Positions 1 through 10,019 of a stretch of DNA of 64,000 bases are shown one piece after another. Under the pieces are notes generated by a model. It ran no database searches, was not told where the DNA came from, and saw nothing but the letters and a program-made list of their open reading frames with translations. A program made the translations under genes and the position numbers. Source of the DNA: Albula goreensis (lineage: Eukaryota > Chordata > Actinopteri > Albuliformes > Albulidae). Numbering within the stretch: the first letter of the stretch is position 1; every line of letters begins with the position of its first letter. The stretch spans positions 2,634,501-2,698,500 of the forward strand of contig CM040744.1 of NCBI GenBank assembly GCA_022829145.1, read 5' to 3'.

Positions 1-1067
1 TTCCGACTAATGTAGGCAATGGGCTGTAGTTGCCCTGGCTCCCCTTGCAGGAGAACAGCCCCAGACCGTGCTCTGATGCGTCCGTCTGCACAGTAAAAGT
101 CTTTTCAAAATCAGGACTCTGCAGGATTGGCTCTTTACAGAGAGAGTCTTTCAAATCCTGGAAAGCCATCTCACACTCAGGAGTCCATATTACCTTGTTG
201 GGTTGGTCTTTCTTTGTGAGGGTGGTAAGGGCAGCTGCTCTGGCTGAAAAGTTGGGAATAAAACGCCTGTACCACCCAACCAGTCCCAAGAAAGACCGCA
301 CCCCCTTCTTCGTTGTAGGCCGCTCTGCAGTTTTAATGGCCTCCACCTTTCCAACCTGTGGCCGGATCACCCCACGCCCCAACACAAACCCCAGGTACTG
401 CGTCTCCTCTTAGCCAGAGCACACTTGTCAGGCCGCATGGTCAGCCCCGCCCCTTGATCCTCATCAACACCTCTCGCAGATGGTGCAGGTGTTCCTCCCA
501 GGTGTCGCTGTAGACTACGATGTCATCAAGGTAGGCGGCAGCAAAACCCTCAGTCCCCTCAGGATACGGTCCATCATCCTTTGGAACGCCGCTGGGCGCT
601 CCATGCAAGCCAAAAGGCAACACAGAGAAATGGAAGTGCCCAAAGGGTGTCTTGAAGGCCGTCAGCTCCCTGCTGTCTTCCGTCAGTGGGACTTGCCAAT
701 ACCCCTTGCAGAGGTCGAGGGTACTGAGGTATTTTGCTCTTCCCAGCCGCTCCACCAAATCGTCCACCCGAGGCATGGGATAGGGGTCAAACTTGCTGAC
801 ACTGTTCACCTTCCTGAAGTCCAAGCAGAACCTCAGGCTGCCATCCTTCTTGGGCACGAGAATGACGGGGCTACTCCACTCACTCGTTGAGGGCTCTATC
901 ACCCCGAGATCCTGCATGGCCTCTAGCTCCTCTTTCAGGACTGGCAGAAGGCGTTCAGGGACTCGATACACTGGCTGGCGAATGGGTTTGGGGTCTGTAA
1001 GGGTGATGTGGTGCTCCACCAGGTCTGTCCTCCTGGCTTGTCCATAAAGAGCTGATCTGGTAGGCAT
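1..1067 (-). pseudogene. pol: Reverse transcriptase and start of RNase H (gypsy pol), frameshifted
   Basis: The frame from 1067 to 441 reads the fingers and palm of a Ty3/gypsy reverse transcriptase: a PVYRVPE-like entry, VILVPKKDGSLRFCLDFRKVN, STLDLCKGYWQVPL, the TAFKTPFGHFHF segment and the catalytic YLDD at about 515-526. A one-base insertion near 600 and a compensating loss near 560 garble about a dozen residues between FGLHGAP and EGFAAAYLDD. Near 412 another lost base moves the rest to a second frame. That frame continues to base 1 with the thumb (SFLGLVGWYRRF) and the first RNase H motif (TVQTDAS). RNase H is truncated by the window edge. The enzyme would copy element RNA into DNA in virus-like particles. 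Confidence 0.92.
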
Positions 1068-2575
1068 TGTAGGAGTTGTTCCCTCTGCTCCTCTGTCAGA
1101 TGCTCCAAATCCAGCTCACTCCCCTGCTGGGCACCGGGGAAATACTGCTCCGTGGCCTCCTCTTCTTCCTCAACGGCACGGACATACAGGGTCTGCTGTG
1201 GTGCTACTGGTGTGGGGAGTGGTGGCCTGGCATGCCACTTCTTCAACAGGTTGACATGGAAAGTCTGCAGTGGTTGTCTGCGTGTTGGTATGCAGACCTC
1301 ATAGGTCACTGGCCCCATCTTCCTCTTGACCTGGTAAGGGCCCTGCCACTTAGCCAACAATTTATTCTCTGACGTAGGCAAAAGTAACAGGACTTCCTCA
1401 CCCGGCTCAAAGCTCCGTGTTCTAGCAGCTCTGTCATACCAGACCTTCTGTCTGGCCTGTGCCCGCAGCAGATTCTCCCGTGCGAGAGCCGTGGTCTTCT
1501 CCAGCTGCTCCCTCATCCTCAGCACGTAGGACACCACATTCATCCGCCTTGGCCTCTCTGCTCTTTCCCAGCTCTCACGCAGCACATCCAGGGTCCTCGG
1601 ACATGATGGCCGTAGAGTAGCTCGAAGGTGAGTATCCTGTAGACGCTTGAGGCACCTCTCGGTAGGCGAACAGGAGGAATGGCAGCCACTTGTCCCAATC
1701 TTTGCCTGTGTCAGAGACAAACTTCCGCAACATACACTTTAGGGTATGGTTGAATCGCTCAACTAAGCCATCAGTCTGAGGGTGGTAAGGGGTGGTTCGT
1801 ACGCGTCTAATCCCCAACAACTGATAAACATGCTGCAAAGTTCTGCTCATAAAGTTTGGGCCCTGGTCTGTCAACACCTCTTTTGGAATGCCTACATGTG
1901 AAAATAAGCGCAGCAATGCACTAGCTACTTGCTTAGCTGTAACCTCTCTTAGTGGGTAAGCCTCAGGGTACCTGGTAGCATAGTCACAGACAACTAAAAT
2001 GAACCTGTTCCCTGTCTGACTTCTCTCCACTGGGCCTACCACATCCACTCCTATACGCTCAAACGGGGTCTCAATAATTGGCAGTGGAACGAGCGGTGCA
2101 TATGCTGTAGCTTTCCCTGCAGTAAGCTGGCATTCTGGGCAAGTTTTACAGAACTCTTTTACCTCATTAAACATTTTGGGCCAGTAAAAACGTTTTGAGA
2201 TACGCATTAGAGTTTTCATGTGTGCTAGGTGACCAGACCAAGGAATGGAATGCCCTATCTCTAGCACTTCCTTCCTACATGACTCAGGCAGGACCAACTG
2301 TTTCCCATCTTCACTCTCCCTATAGAGTAAACCATTTTCAATTACAAAATGTTCTTTCTCTAGGAAATGTCCGCCCCTCTCCCCAGCTTGCTTGAAACAA
2401 TTAGCTAAGGTAGGGTCATTTTGCTGAAGAGTAGCTAAGTCAGCAGGGAAAGTAACATCTGCACTAGTTAGCTCAGGCTGTGCTTCCTCCTCAGTCGCCT
2501 CAGCTGCTTGCAACAACGCTTCCCCCACCTGCTGTCTGCGCCTTGCATACCTCTCCTCCCTCGTGGGCCTAGCTT
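1050..2575 (-). pseudogene. pol: Integrase (gypsy pol), upstream of reverse transcriptase, frameshifted
   Basis: From 2528 to about 1620 one frame gives an H-x6-H...C-x2-C-type zinc-binding region (GHSIPWSGH, then FCKTCPECQ) followed by the DDE core: IGVDVVGP, LTDQGPNF and DGLVERFNHTL supply the two aspartates and the glutamate. A one-base shift near 1620, just after ASTGYSP, moves the C-terminal domain to the frame 1720-935, which holds a GPY-type module (KWQGPYQV) and an acidic tail. A further shift near 1050 leads into reverse transcriptase. Integrase would insert the cDNA into host chromosomes. Its position between protease and reverse transcriptase is what identifies the Gmr1-type order. 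Confidence 0.92.
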
Positions 2576-3020
2576 CCCAACAATGTCTTCTCCATTAAAA
2601 GGCATAAGCTGTAGCGTGTCCTGCACAGTATCCTGTGTACCCATAGCCTGACTACCCTGCCGTGCCTGGGCTCTAGTGACCACCCCACACCAAGCAGTCT
2701 GCTGCACTAGGTCAGGTAGAATAGGCATATCAGTACCTAGCAGGATGGGATAAGGCAAGTCCTTAGCAACCCCTACTTTCATGAGGTAGACCTGTTTATT
2801 GACCTCTATATACACCTCAGCTGTAGGGAGCTCAGTCCTATCTCCATGTACACAGAAAACCGCTATAGTGTCCTGGTCATTCCAGGTATCTCTGGGGATG
2901 TACTTAGCCTGGACTAGTGTGCATGAACACCCTGTATCCACCAGTGCAGAGAGTGGTTTGCCATTTAAGATAACAGAAATAACAGGTTCGAAGCCTGGGA
3001 TACTACAGAAGCCTGAGGGG
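2575..3020 (-). pseudogene. Aspartic protease (gypsy pol), frameshifted at both ends
   Basis: The frame ending at 2468 carries the retropepsin active site as LVDTGCSCTLV (around 2950-2918) and the flap/second motif as PILLGTDM around 2745-2720. The domain is about 100 residues, normal for a gypsy protease. It would cleave Gag and Pol into mature proteins. It is joined to gag through a frame change near 2960 and to integrase through another near 2570. Such changes can be programmed frameshifts in live elements. Here no slippery heptamer was identified, so decay or sequencing error is equally possible. Confidence 0.82.
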
Positions 3021-4096
3021 GCCTTGGAATATAGCAGAGATTAGTTGTCTTCGGCCTTTTCAACGGACAAAATGGGCGCGTATGCCCGACTTCCCCACAG
3101 TTAAAACACACCATTTCTGCTTTGCTTTGCTGCTGTGGTTTGAAGGAGGAAGGTTTTGGTGTATGAGGCCTAACAACACTGCTCTGGCTCTGGCTATGTG
3201 TCTGCGCTACAGAACCACCACCTTTCCCGAACCCCTCAGACTTACCCCTGGCAGGTTGCAGCAGGCCAGCGTAGCGGTAGGTTCCAGGTCCCTTGTGAGC
3301 AGCGAGGTAGGTCTCCACGAGCTTCGCAGCCTCCGCAGCAGTGGTGGGCTCCCGCTCCCTCACCCAGGTCCTCACCTCTGGATACAGGACTCTTAGGTAC
3401 TGCTCAAGGACTACAGTCTCCATCAGGGCCTCCTTCCCGCTGCTGTCGTAGCGCACCCACTTGCAAAATGAGTCTTTCAGGCGCGTGTACAGCTCCCGGT
3501 GACTCATCCCCTGGTGTCTCCATGGCACGGAAGCGTTGTCGATATGTCTCTGTGCTGATTTCATATTTCTTCAACACGGCCTCCTTCACGAGGTCGTAGT
3601 CCTTGGTATGGGTGGGACTCATGGCGACAAATGCACTCCTGGCTCTGCCCGTCAGTAAAGGAACAAGCCGAATGGCCCAGTCCTCTTTTGGCCACTTGTA
3701 CGCCACAGCCAGTCTTTCAAAAGTTGTTAAAAAGTGTTCAATATCATCCTTATCTTCCAGCTTTGCTAGCCGGGGCTCCCAGTCTAACACCCCTGTTGCT
3801 GGTCTTCGAGCAGCTTGACGTGAGTGCTCCATGTCCAGCTGCAGTTGGGTGACTTGGTGGCTCAGGACTCTGTAATTCTGCTCCTGCCGCGATGCTTCCC
3901 TCTCCTGCCGTTCGTCACGCTCCCTCTGGAATGCCATGAAGCTCTCGAACATGTTCGCTAGGGCAGTCAGAGCAGCATCACCTCCAGCACCGGAAACGGA
4001 TGTAGGCTTGGCAGGCTCAGGTTCACCTGCTGTTGCACCCCCGCCGTCATCTGGCTCCTCCATGAGCTCTTGCTGGCCCTTCCTGGTAACAGGCAT
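2965..4096 (-). pseudogene. gag: Gag with SCAN-like capsid region and CCHC zinc knuckle, one frameshift
   Basis: The start ATG is at 4096, 48 bases after the primer-binding site. The N-terminal part (to about 3500) has an acidic/glycine-rich head, a charged coiled-coil-like stretch (QRERDERQEREASRQEQ) and a retrotransposon capsid N-domain. After a one-base shift near 3500 the frame 3564-2965 continues with a segment of SCAN-domain character (VLEQYLRVLYPEVRTWVRER, then AAKLVETYLAA). A CX2CX4HX4C knuckle (CFNCGEVGHTRPFC) follows at 3067-3108. The SCAN domain of vertebrate zinc-finger proteins has been traced in the literature to Gmr1-like Gag, which fits. Gag would package element RNA. Confidence 0.88.
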
Positions 4097-4144
4097 ATGG
4101 CAGCTGACTGGCGGATGTTCAGTCTCTGTCCTCAGGTCGGCACA

Positions 4145-4162
4145 ATCCCACTTCTGACACCA
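4145..4162 (-). other. Retrotransposon primer-binding site, complementary to tRNA-Leu 3' end
   Basis: On the plus strand these 18 bases read like the 3' end of a vertebrate tRNA-Leu followed by CCA (ATCCCACTTCTGACACCA). On the element's own strand this is therefore an 18-base TGG-starting primer-binding site, two bases downstream of the LTR end. The match to tRNA-Leu is from memory of vertebrate tRNA sequences. Confidence 0.85.
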
Positions 4163-4234
4163 CGTGTGACAGGGTGTACCGAGGGCGGAGGACTTAAAGG
4201 ACGAAGATTGCAGGAATAGGTGCAGATGGTGATA

Positions 4235-4240
4235 TTTATT
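4235..4240 (-). terminator. Polyadenylation signal AATAAA in the LTR
   Basis: A canonical AATAAA lies on the minus strand about 70 bases before the LTR end and downstream of the LTR TATA box. It would act in the 3' LTR copy. Confidence 0.55.
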
Positions 4241-4503
4241 TACAGGTGGTGTAATGGTGACATCAGTGACGGTGCAGGAGTATATATATATTTACAGAAA
4301 GAAAAAAACAAAAACTATACAAAAACTGAAAAACAAAAACTAAGGGGGGGAGAAATAATGGCCAGTTCACTTGGCTAAACCCTCAATGAGGCCCAAGCAC
4401 AGACCCACTCCCATCCACCTCTCTAATTCACACTCACAAGACCACCAACAAAACAACAACCAACCAACTAACAACAACAACCCCGAGGCACTCTAAACAC
4501 CCT

Positions 4504-4512
4504 GTTTTATAG
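4504..4512 (-). promoter_or_regulatory. TATA box of the LTR
   Basis: The minus strand reads CTATAAAAC here, about 340 bases before the LTR's inner end. Element transcription would start some 25-30 bases further, near 4480. Confidence 0.6.
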
Positions 4513-5207
4513 GTGTAGCCCCTCCCACCAGGCACCTTCCATTAACAAAAAAACAATCAACTACATTTAACAGAAAATAACAAAACCAAACATACAAAAC
4601 ATGGCCATGCTAAATTCCAATCACATTACAATTCAACCCAACAACAAAGGAGGTCCTAACCGAAAAATAAACCAACAAAAGAAACAATTTATTTTTCCCC
4701 CCTTAACATGCACCCAAGTGGACGCTTCCGCTGCGCCCCCCCTACAGAAATACTACCTGGTGCGCCCCACTTCCTGTTTGGCAGTGGCTAGCAGGGACGC
4801 AACAGGTAACTACGTTTTCACCTTAATTTCTTTAAGTTAGATAAACCAAGTACATTTCCTCACAAATACAAATCAATAAATGCAGTTTTACAGTTTTGCT
4901 TGTGTTGTTCTTTTTTCCGTTAGTTTCACCAGCTGCTGAAAAGAATGTTAGCTGTTAAAATTCTTCACCGCCGCACAGACAGGCCTTATTCTATGTGGGG
5001 TAAAAGCGGTCTTTTCAAACAGCTCCACCGGTATTCACAGAACAACACACAAACACATACGCATTACTAACAGTTGCACAATCATAACAACACACACTTA
5101 TACTGATGTCTAAATGTTGCCGGCAGAAAGTACTGAGTGTGGTGTTGCGGTGTTTGTGTTGTGCGTCTGTAGCAATGTGAGTCTCGTCGCGGCGCTAGTC
5201 CGTGACA

Positions 5208-5700
5208 TGCACTATGTAGGAAGTGTGCCTCGTAGGCTGGCACTATTCACTAAGTAGTGCACTATGTAGGAAGTGTGCCTCATAGGTAAGCCCTATTCGC
5301 TAAGTAGTGCACTATGTAGGAAGTGTGCCTCGTAGGTAAGCCCTATTCGCTAAGTAGTGCACTATGTAGGAAGTGTGCCTCGTAGGTAAGCCCTATTCGC
5401 TAAGTAGTGCACTATGTAGTAAGTGTGCCTCGTAGGTAAGCCCTATTCGCTAAGTAATGCACTATGTAGGAAGTGTGCCTCGTAGGTAAGCCCTATTCGC
5501 TAAGTAGAACACAATGTAGGAAGTGTGCCTCGTAGGTTAGCCCTATTCGCTAAGTAGTGCACTATGTAGGAAGTGTGCCTCGTAGGTAAGCCCTATTCGC
5601 TAAGTAGTGCACTATGTAGGAAGCGTGCCTCGTAGGTCAGTGCAGCTCCTGTGTACTAGTCTACACAATGAATAGGGAGGGATTTCAAACACAGCCACTA
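5208..5700. repeat. 50-bp minisatellite (about 8.7 units) inside a degenerate inverted-repeat element
   Basis: From 5208 to about 5640 a 50-bp unit (containing CACTATGTAGGAAGTGTGCC and CCCTATTCGCTAAGTA) repeats with few changes. Start-to-start spacing is exactly 50 at 5211, 5261 and 5311. After the array, 5641-5700 ends in GATTTCAAACACAGCC, which on the other strand resembles the terminal repeat of the element at 12502. The array may therefore be the expanded middle of a MITE whose other end lies beyond the retrotransposon. Confidence 0.85.
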
Positions 5701-6490
5701 ATGCTTGCTCACAGATTAGACCAGATTATGTCATATTCCAAGCATGTGTCTTCAACTGTTAATGATCAGATGATCATGAACTTTCACTAGAACTGTCAGA
5801 TCATGAAATTGATTGCTCAGATTAAATAGTCAAAGGGAATAAATGAAAGATGAAGGCAATAATTTCAGAAGCATATAAAGCCCTTCTTGCTTGAACTACT
5901 GCTTTTAAAGCAGCCCGTAGACAAAACCATTTCTACAAAGGGCACGAAATCCCCTCCTGCAACACTCTGTAAGTACAAAAAAAAAGAACATTTTCGCCTT
6001 TCTGCCTCGTCAGTGTGGAATTGCCGACCATGTGTTTGGAGCTCTGAGATGCTTCCACCTGTGAGCCAGCGTGTTTCGGCCCCGAAGGCCTGTCTGCGCT
6101 TTTCAGGATCACGTTAAGGAGTTTTAATGCACAAAGGAGGTTAAAAAGGGGAACTACAAAACAAATTTCAGTTGGGTTCTGTCAGCGAAATAAGCCACCA
6201 CAGGTGGAGATGAGGTAGAGGTGAATTCCTCGCAGAGTGTCGGAAGAGAACGCTAGCTCTGTTCAGAGAGGAGGCGTGTCTGTCTGATAATGACAAGCTG
6301 CCTGTGGGCACCAGGTGTGTCGTTGTGAGAAACTAATACATCACTGACCGGAGAAACTCTGGCTGCGCTAGTCAATGTTCTCCTTTGTGCGCCTCATTTA
6401 CGTATTGCAAATAAACTGAGAGAGCATGCTTCGTTTTTGCATTACGACATGAAAGCTAGCAACCCTGAGGACTCTGCAGCGGTGACTGAC
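5701..6490. other. No gene seen
   Basis: Mixed-composition DNA with no coding exon, RNA gene or repeat recognised. Short open frames here lack any family motif. Confidence 0.6.
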
Positions 6491-6499
6491 CGGACCTGG

Positions 6500-6725
6500 T
6501 TCACCATTCTGCTCGTCCGACGACCACAGTGTTTCGTGGTCATGGCTGCTCAGACACTGACCGCACAAGCTCCGTGCTGCGTATCGGGGAGTCTCCGCAC
6601 ATGCCCAGTATGATATGTTAGGGACTGACTGCACACGCTCAGTACGGTTGGTTAGCGATACGCCGCACGTGCTCGGTGCTGTGCGATAGTGACCGACCGC
6701 ACACGCTCAGTAGGCCAGAGTGCGC
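6500..6725. repeat. Degenerate GC-rich tandem repeat
   Basis: Variants of a phrase like GACYGACCGCACACGCTCAGTA recur several times (for example around 6628 and 6693) with intervening GTTAGCGATA-type text. The unit is roughly 45-65 bp and badly decayed. Confidence 0.45.
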
Positions 6726-6919
6726 TCACAGCAGGAGACAGCACTCCCCTGGGCTGAGGAAGGGAACAGCTGCACCGCGCTGCGCAGTTAAGTGGGGTAC
6801 GCAGTTATCCTGCCTGCGGTTTAAGCTGACCGGTGCCCCTCAGTTACTGCCTGTATCTACAATGTACCAGGACAGCTGTGAGCTATGACCTTCTACAGCT
6901 GCTGGGGAGGATACCATGA

Positions 6920-6948
6920 CCACACACACACACACACACACACACACA
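6920..6948. repeat. (CA)n microsatellite
   Basis: About 14 CA dinucleotides in an uninterrupted run. Confidence 0.95.
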
Positions 6949-7324
6949 TGCCAGTAACCCAAGGGCAAAGTGACCTCTGAAGGCTTCTACTGACCCGCGG
7001 TCATCATAACCACACAGAGACCGGTTGGAACACATCCAGGTCACACATACAATATGCTGCCCTGCATTTTAAAAATATTTCATTTATTTATAATGATAAA
7101 TACATCACAGTTTATGTTTATATCTCAATATGTGAAAACCACAATTATTTGTCTATTTGACCATATATTGCTGATATTTCGCTACATCTGGTTCTGCTCT
7201 CTTGCCTGTCCACACCAGAACTTTGCCCTGCTGCCACCCTCTACTGACCAAACAGACAGCACTGAAGTATTCTGCTGTTAAACGCTGTCTGGCGTTGTTT
7301 TCCTTCATTTACACACACATTCAG

Positions 7325-7490
7325 TTTATCTTTCATTCACTCATTCACTCACTCACTCACTCACTCACTCACTCACTCACTCACTCACACATACACTTTC
7401 CCTCACACACAATCATACACACTCACTCACTCATTCACAAACTCTCACTCACTCATTCACTCACTCGCTCACTCAGTCATTCACTCACCA
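7325..7490. repeat. (ACTC)n microsatellite, partly interrupted
   Basis: A long ACTC/ATTC tetranucleotide tract, pure in the first half and mixed with ACAC and CTCG variants later. The Ser/His/Thr-rich open frame across it is a by-product of the repeat. Confidence 0.95.
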
Positions 7491-7527
7491 CATGTGTGTG
7501 CTGCTCCTGCAGTAGCACCATTTCACC

Positions 7528-7541
7528 ACCAGGGGAGCAGG
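7528..7541 (+). promoter_or_regulatory. Weak CTCF-like motif
   Basis: CCACCAGGGGAGCA matches the CTCF core consensus CCASYAGRKGGCRS imperfectly. It is one of several such motifs in the window and the least secure. Confidence 0.2.
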
Positions 7542-7619
7542 TGAGTGGGTTAGACACACAATCACAGCCATGCCTGCTCATTTCCTGTTTGCATGTCCTC
7601 TGTGTGCCTCTGTAATATG

Positions 7620-9990
7620 CTAAAGATTTAAAATCAGTCTATTCATTCGTAATCCACAGAGACGCACAGAGACTCCCCAGCTTTAACGTGGACGGCGCCT
7701 CATCACTGAAGCAGGTGTCATACACAAACACATCTGGGAATTCCACCCCGACTCGGTTTCACCCGCGGAGGAAAACAGGGATCGGATCTGTTGCAGCACA
7801 TGGTCACCGGAATATCAACACTTTATGTAACTGTGGCAGCCGCTGGGACCTTGGGCTGGGGGGGAGGGGTAGGGTGGTGATGTGCGAGGGCCCAAATATT
7901 TGGGACATGCCCGTTATGCTCTAGAAGTGAATCTGGCCCATGGGGGCAGATCGGGGGGTTTATAGCTTCAAATACAGACGAGGCTGTCAGGGAGGGGCCG
8001 TGGAGTCTGTGATGTCACTGTGAATTCATGCAATGAGGTTACTGTAAATGATTCTCTTCTCCTCAGCTAAACCCAACCCCCACCCCCTTCCTCCAAACCA
8101 TCACCTGGCACCTGGCTGACCTTGGGACCTCAGCATAAAATCTGTTTTTTTGTGGTTATAAACTCTTATAAGCACTACAGAAGACATTCATATCCCTGCA
8201 TAAGAATTACATAAGGCCGTTCATAAACTTTCACACAAACGCTCATGTTGACATAAATAGTCGTTAACGATGTGCTGTGTCATGTTTCATGTCATGACAG
8301 ACAGTCTCTGACTGTCCGCTATCCAGTGTATGTGCTTATGAATGCTTATGCTGTATTTATGAAGGGTTATGTCAGGCTCATTGGTTCCTTTTGTAGCATC
8401 TATGAAGGCTATAAGTAGTGCCTTTGCGGAACACTCCGCAGGCAGAATTACAGAGGTTTTCATTGTCGCTGAGCACTTAAGCGCTCAGCTGAAGCTGCTC
8501 ATCGTGCTTTCAGCCCAACTAACCTGATTTCCCAGATCCAAACAAGATGCTGGTTTCACAGTGAAAACAAAAACAAGGGCAGGAGGGTTTACCCCTGATA
8601 TAGGCCAGCAAGAGACGTCTTTATGACACTGTGAGAGTCCGGGAAAAACCAGCCAGGGAGAATGAGAGAGCAGGTGTTTCAGACTATAGTGCTTTACATT
8701 GTTGAAAAATTGTGAGACCGTTATGTGCTGGACTGAAAATCCCAAGGCTTCGCTGTTGACAGGAATAGGTTGCGCTCTACTTCCTGTCACTGGCTGATGT
8801 AAGCCTCGATAACACTCAGTCATAGTGGACAGAGAAAATTCTCGACTCTGTCCGTGTGCACAGACGTGGCCAAAGGCAGGAAAGAAAAGAAAACTGTGTG
8901 TGTCACATGATTAAATGACCAATGATTAGGTGTTGCCCATGTCACATGACCACCAAACAACCAACTGGAAAAGCCTGCCCCCTGGAATTCTGCTACCAAA
9001 CGAGCAAAGTAATTAAGTAATCAATTAGGTTTTATCAGAACAGGAAAGCTATTGTTATAAGAGCCTATATGAGTAAGGTGAGCAGTTGAACAACAATCAT
9101 TTTCTGCTTCCATGTGGACGATGACGACGTGTTGTTTTGGTAAACGTCACCTAGCAACCTCGAACCGTAAACACAGCCATGCCAGCTCTGTCAAAAACAC
9201 CCTGACATCAGCGGAGACGATAACAGGCCTGGGGCCGCGCGAGAAAAAATAATCACATCATCCGAGAATAATCCTGTAAAACAGGGCATTCGGCCGCGGG
9301 ACAATGCCGGTCTTTCAGACGCTCTGAGAGCCCGACACAGCTCCGTTGTTCTGGGACCTCCAGGAGCTACAGACCACCGCAGATATCTGTGTTATCTCCC
9401 GAAGAAAACGCTTCCTGAGATTAGAGACTGAGAGCGGCTGTAAATAACCGCTCCCTGCCTATTGATCGCGCAGCTCTAGACGTTTGAGATCTTCTGATCT
9501 GGCCTTTGTTTTAAAACATACGTTTAGAGTGCATACTACAAAGTACAAACATTAAAGAATAATTAAAAGGGTTTTATTTTCTTTGTTTATTTCATAATGG
9601 ATATTCCGTACTATATAGTAAACGCACGTTTTTAGCATGCAAAATAGCTTGGATAAAGATATTTAACATTGATGTGTAGTTTTTCTTTAAATCTCAGGGA
9701 ATACCTCAAAAAAACTGTTTGCATCAGTTCGTTGGCCCACATACTGTGAAATATAACAATATCTATTCTGTAATAATAACACAAATAATAATAGTAATAA
9801 TTGATTGTATCATAATCAATATCATTTATCATAATCCTACTTCTACTATAGCTGCTACTACTAGAATTAATAATCATCATCATAATATCATTGAGGATGA
9901 ACCGCCAATGAATCACACTGCAGCACAAGACCAGCCACCGCCACCCAATGGAGGCCATGAGCACAGGAGCGTGTACGAAGCGTGTGAAAC
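7620..9990. other. Intergenic block, no gene; possible small repeat at 8155-8430
   Basis: No exon recognised. Around 8155-8430 the text is built from variants of CTTATAAGCAC, TTCATAA and TTATGAA and begins and ends with CTTATA-type ends in opposite orientation, which suggests an old palindromic MITE. From 9630 to 9900 the DNA is AT-rich with TAA/CAT runs. Confidence 0.45.
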
Positions 9991-10002
9991 TATAGGTATA
10001 TG

Positions 10003-10016
10003 CTGACATCTAGTGG
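10003..10016 (-). promoter_or_regulatory. CTCF-like motif
   Basis: The minus strand reads CCACTAGATGTCAG, 13 of 14 positions of the CTCF core consensus CCASYAGRKGGCRS. Occupancy cannot be judged from sequence. Confidence 0.3.
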
Positions 10017-10019
10017 CCA

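Larger units (their letters stand above)
1..5207 (-). mobile_element. Gmr1-like Ty3/gypsy LTR retrotransposon, 5' part, cut by window edge
   Basis: Reading leftwards on the minus strand the order is LTR (5207-4165), primer-binding site, gag, protease, integrase, reverse transcriptase and the start of RNase H, which runs off the window. Integrase before reverse transcriptase is not the usual Ty3/gypsy order. It is the order described for the Gmr1 group of deuterostome gypsy elements, while the protein motifs (CCHC knuckle, DTG protease, GPY-type integrase tail, YLDD polymerase) are gypsy-like. The coding region is intact in content but broken by single-base shifts near 3500, 2960, 2570, 1620, 1050, 600, 560 and 412, so this copy cannot make a complete Pol as read here. 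The 3' LTR and target-site duplication lie beyond the left edge. Confidence 0.9.
4165..5207 (-). repeat. 5' long terminal repeat of the Gmr1-like element
   Basis: The inner edge is fixed by the primer-binding site: on the minus strand the LTR ends in TGTCACA at 4165. The outer edge is placed at 5207, where the minus strand begins TGTCACGG immediately next to an unrelated tandem array, giving TG...CA ends and about 1,043 bp. Inside are a TATA box (4504-4512) and an AATAAA signal (4235-4240) in the order expected for U3-R-U5. The outer edge is inferred, because the second LTR is not in the window for comparison. Confidence 0.8.

Noticed and set aside
4141-4164. tRNA-Leu-like 3' end on the plus strand
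   Set aside because: Only 18 bases match and there is no tRNA body. Its place next to the LTR shows it is the primer-binding site.
8485-8823. A 112-codon reverse open frame
   Set aside because: No recognisable motif, no plausible splice partners and no conservation evidence; length alone is compatible with chance.
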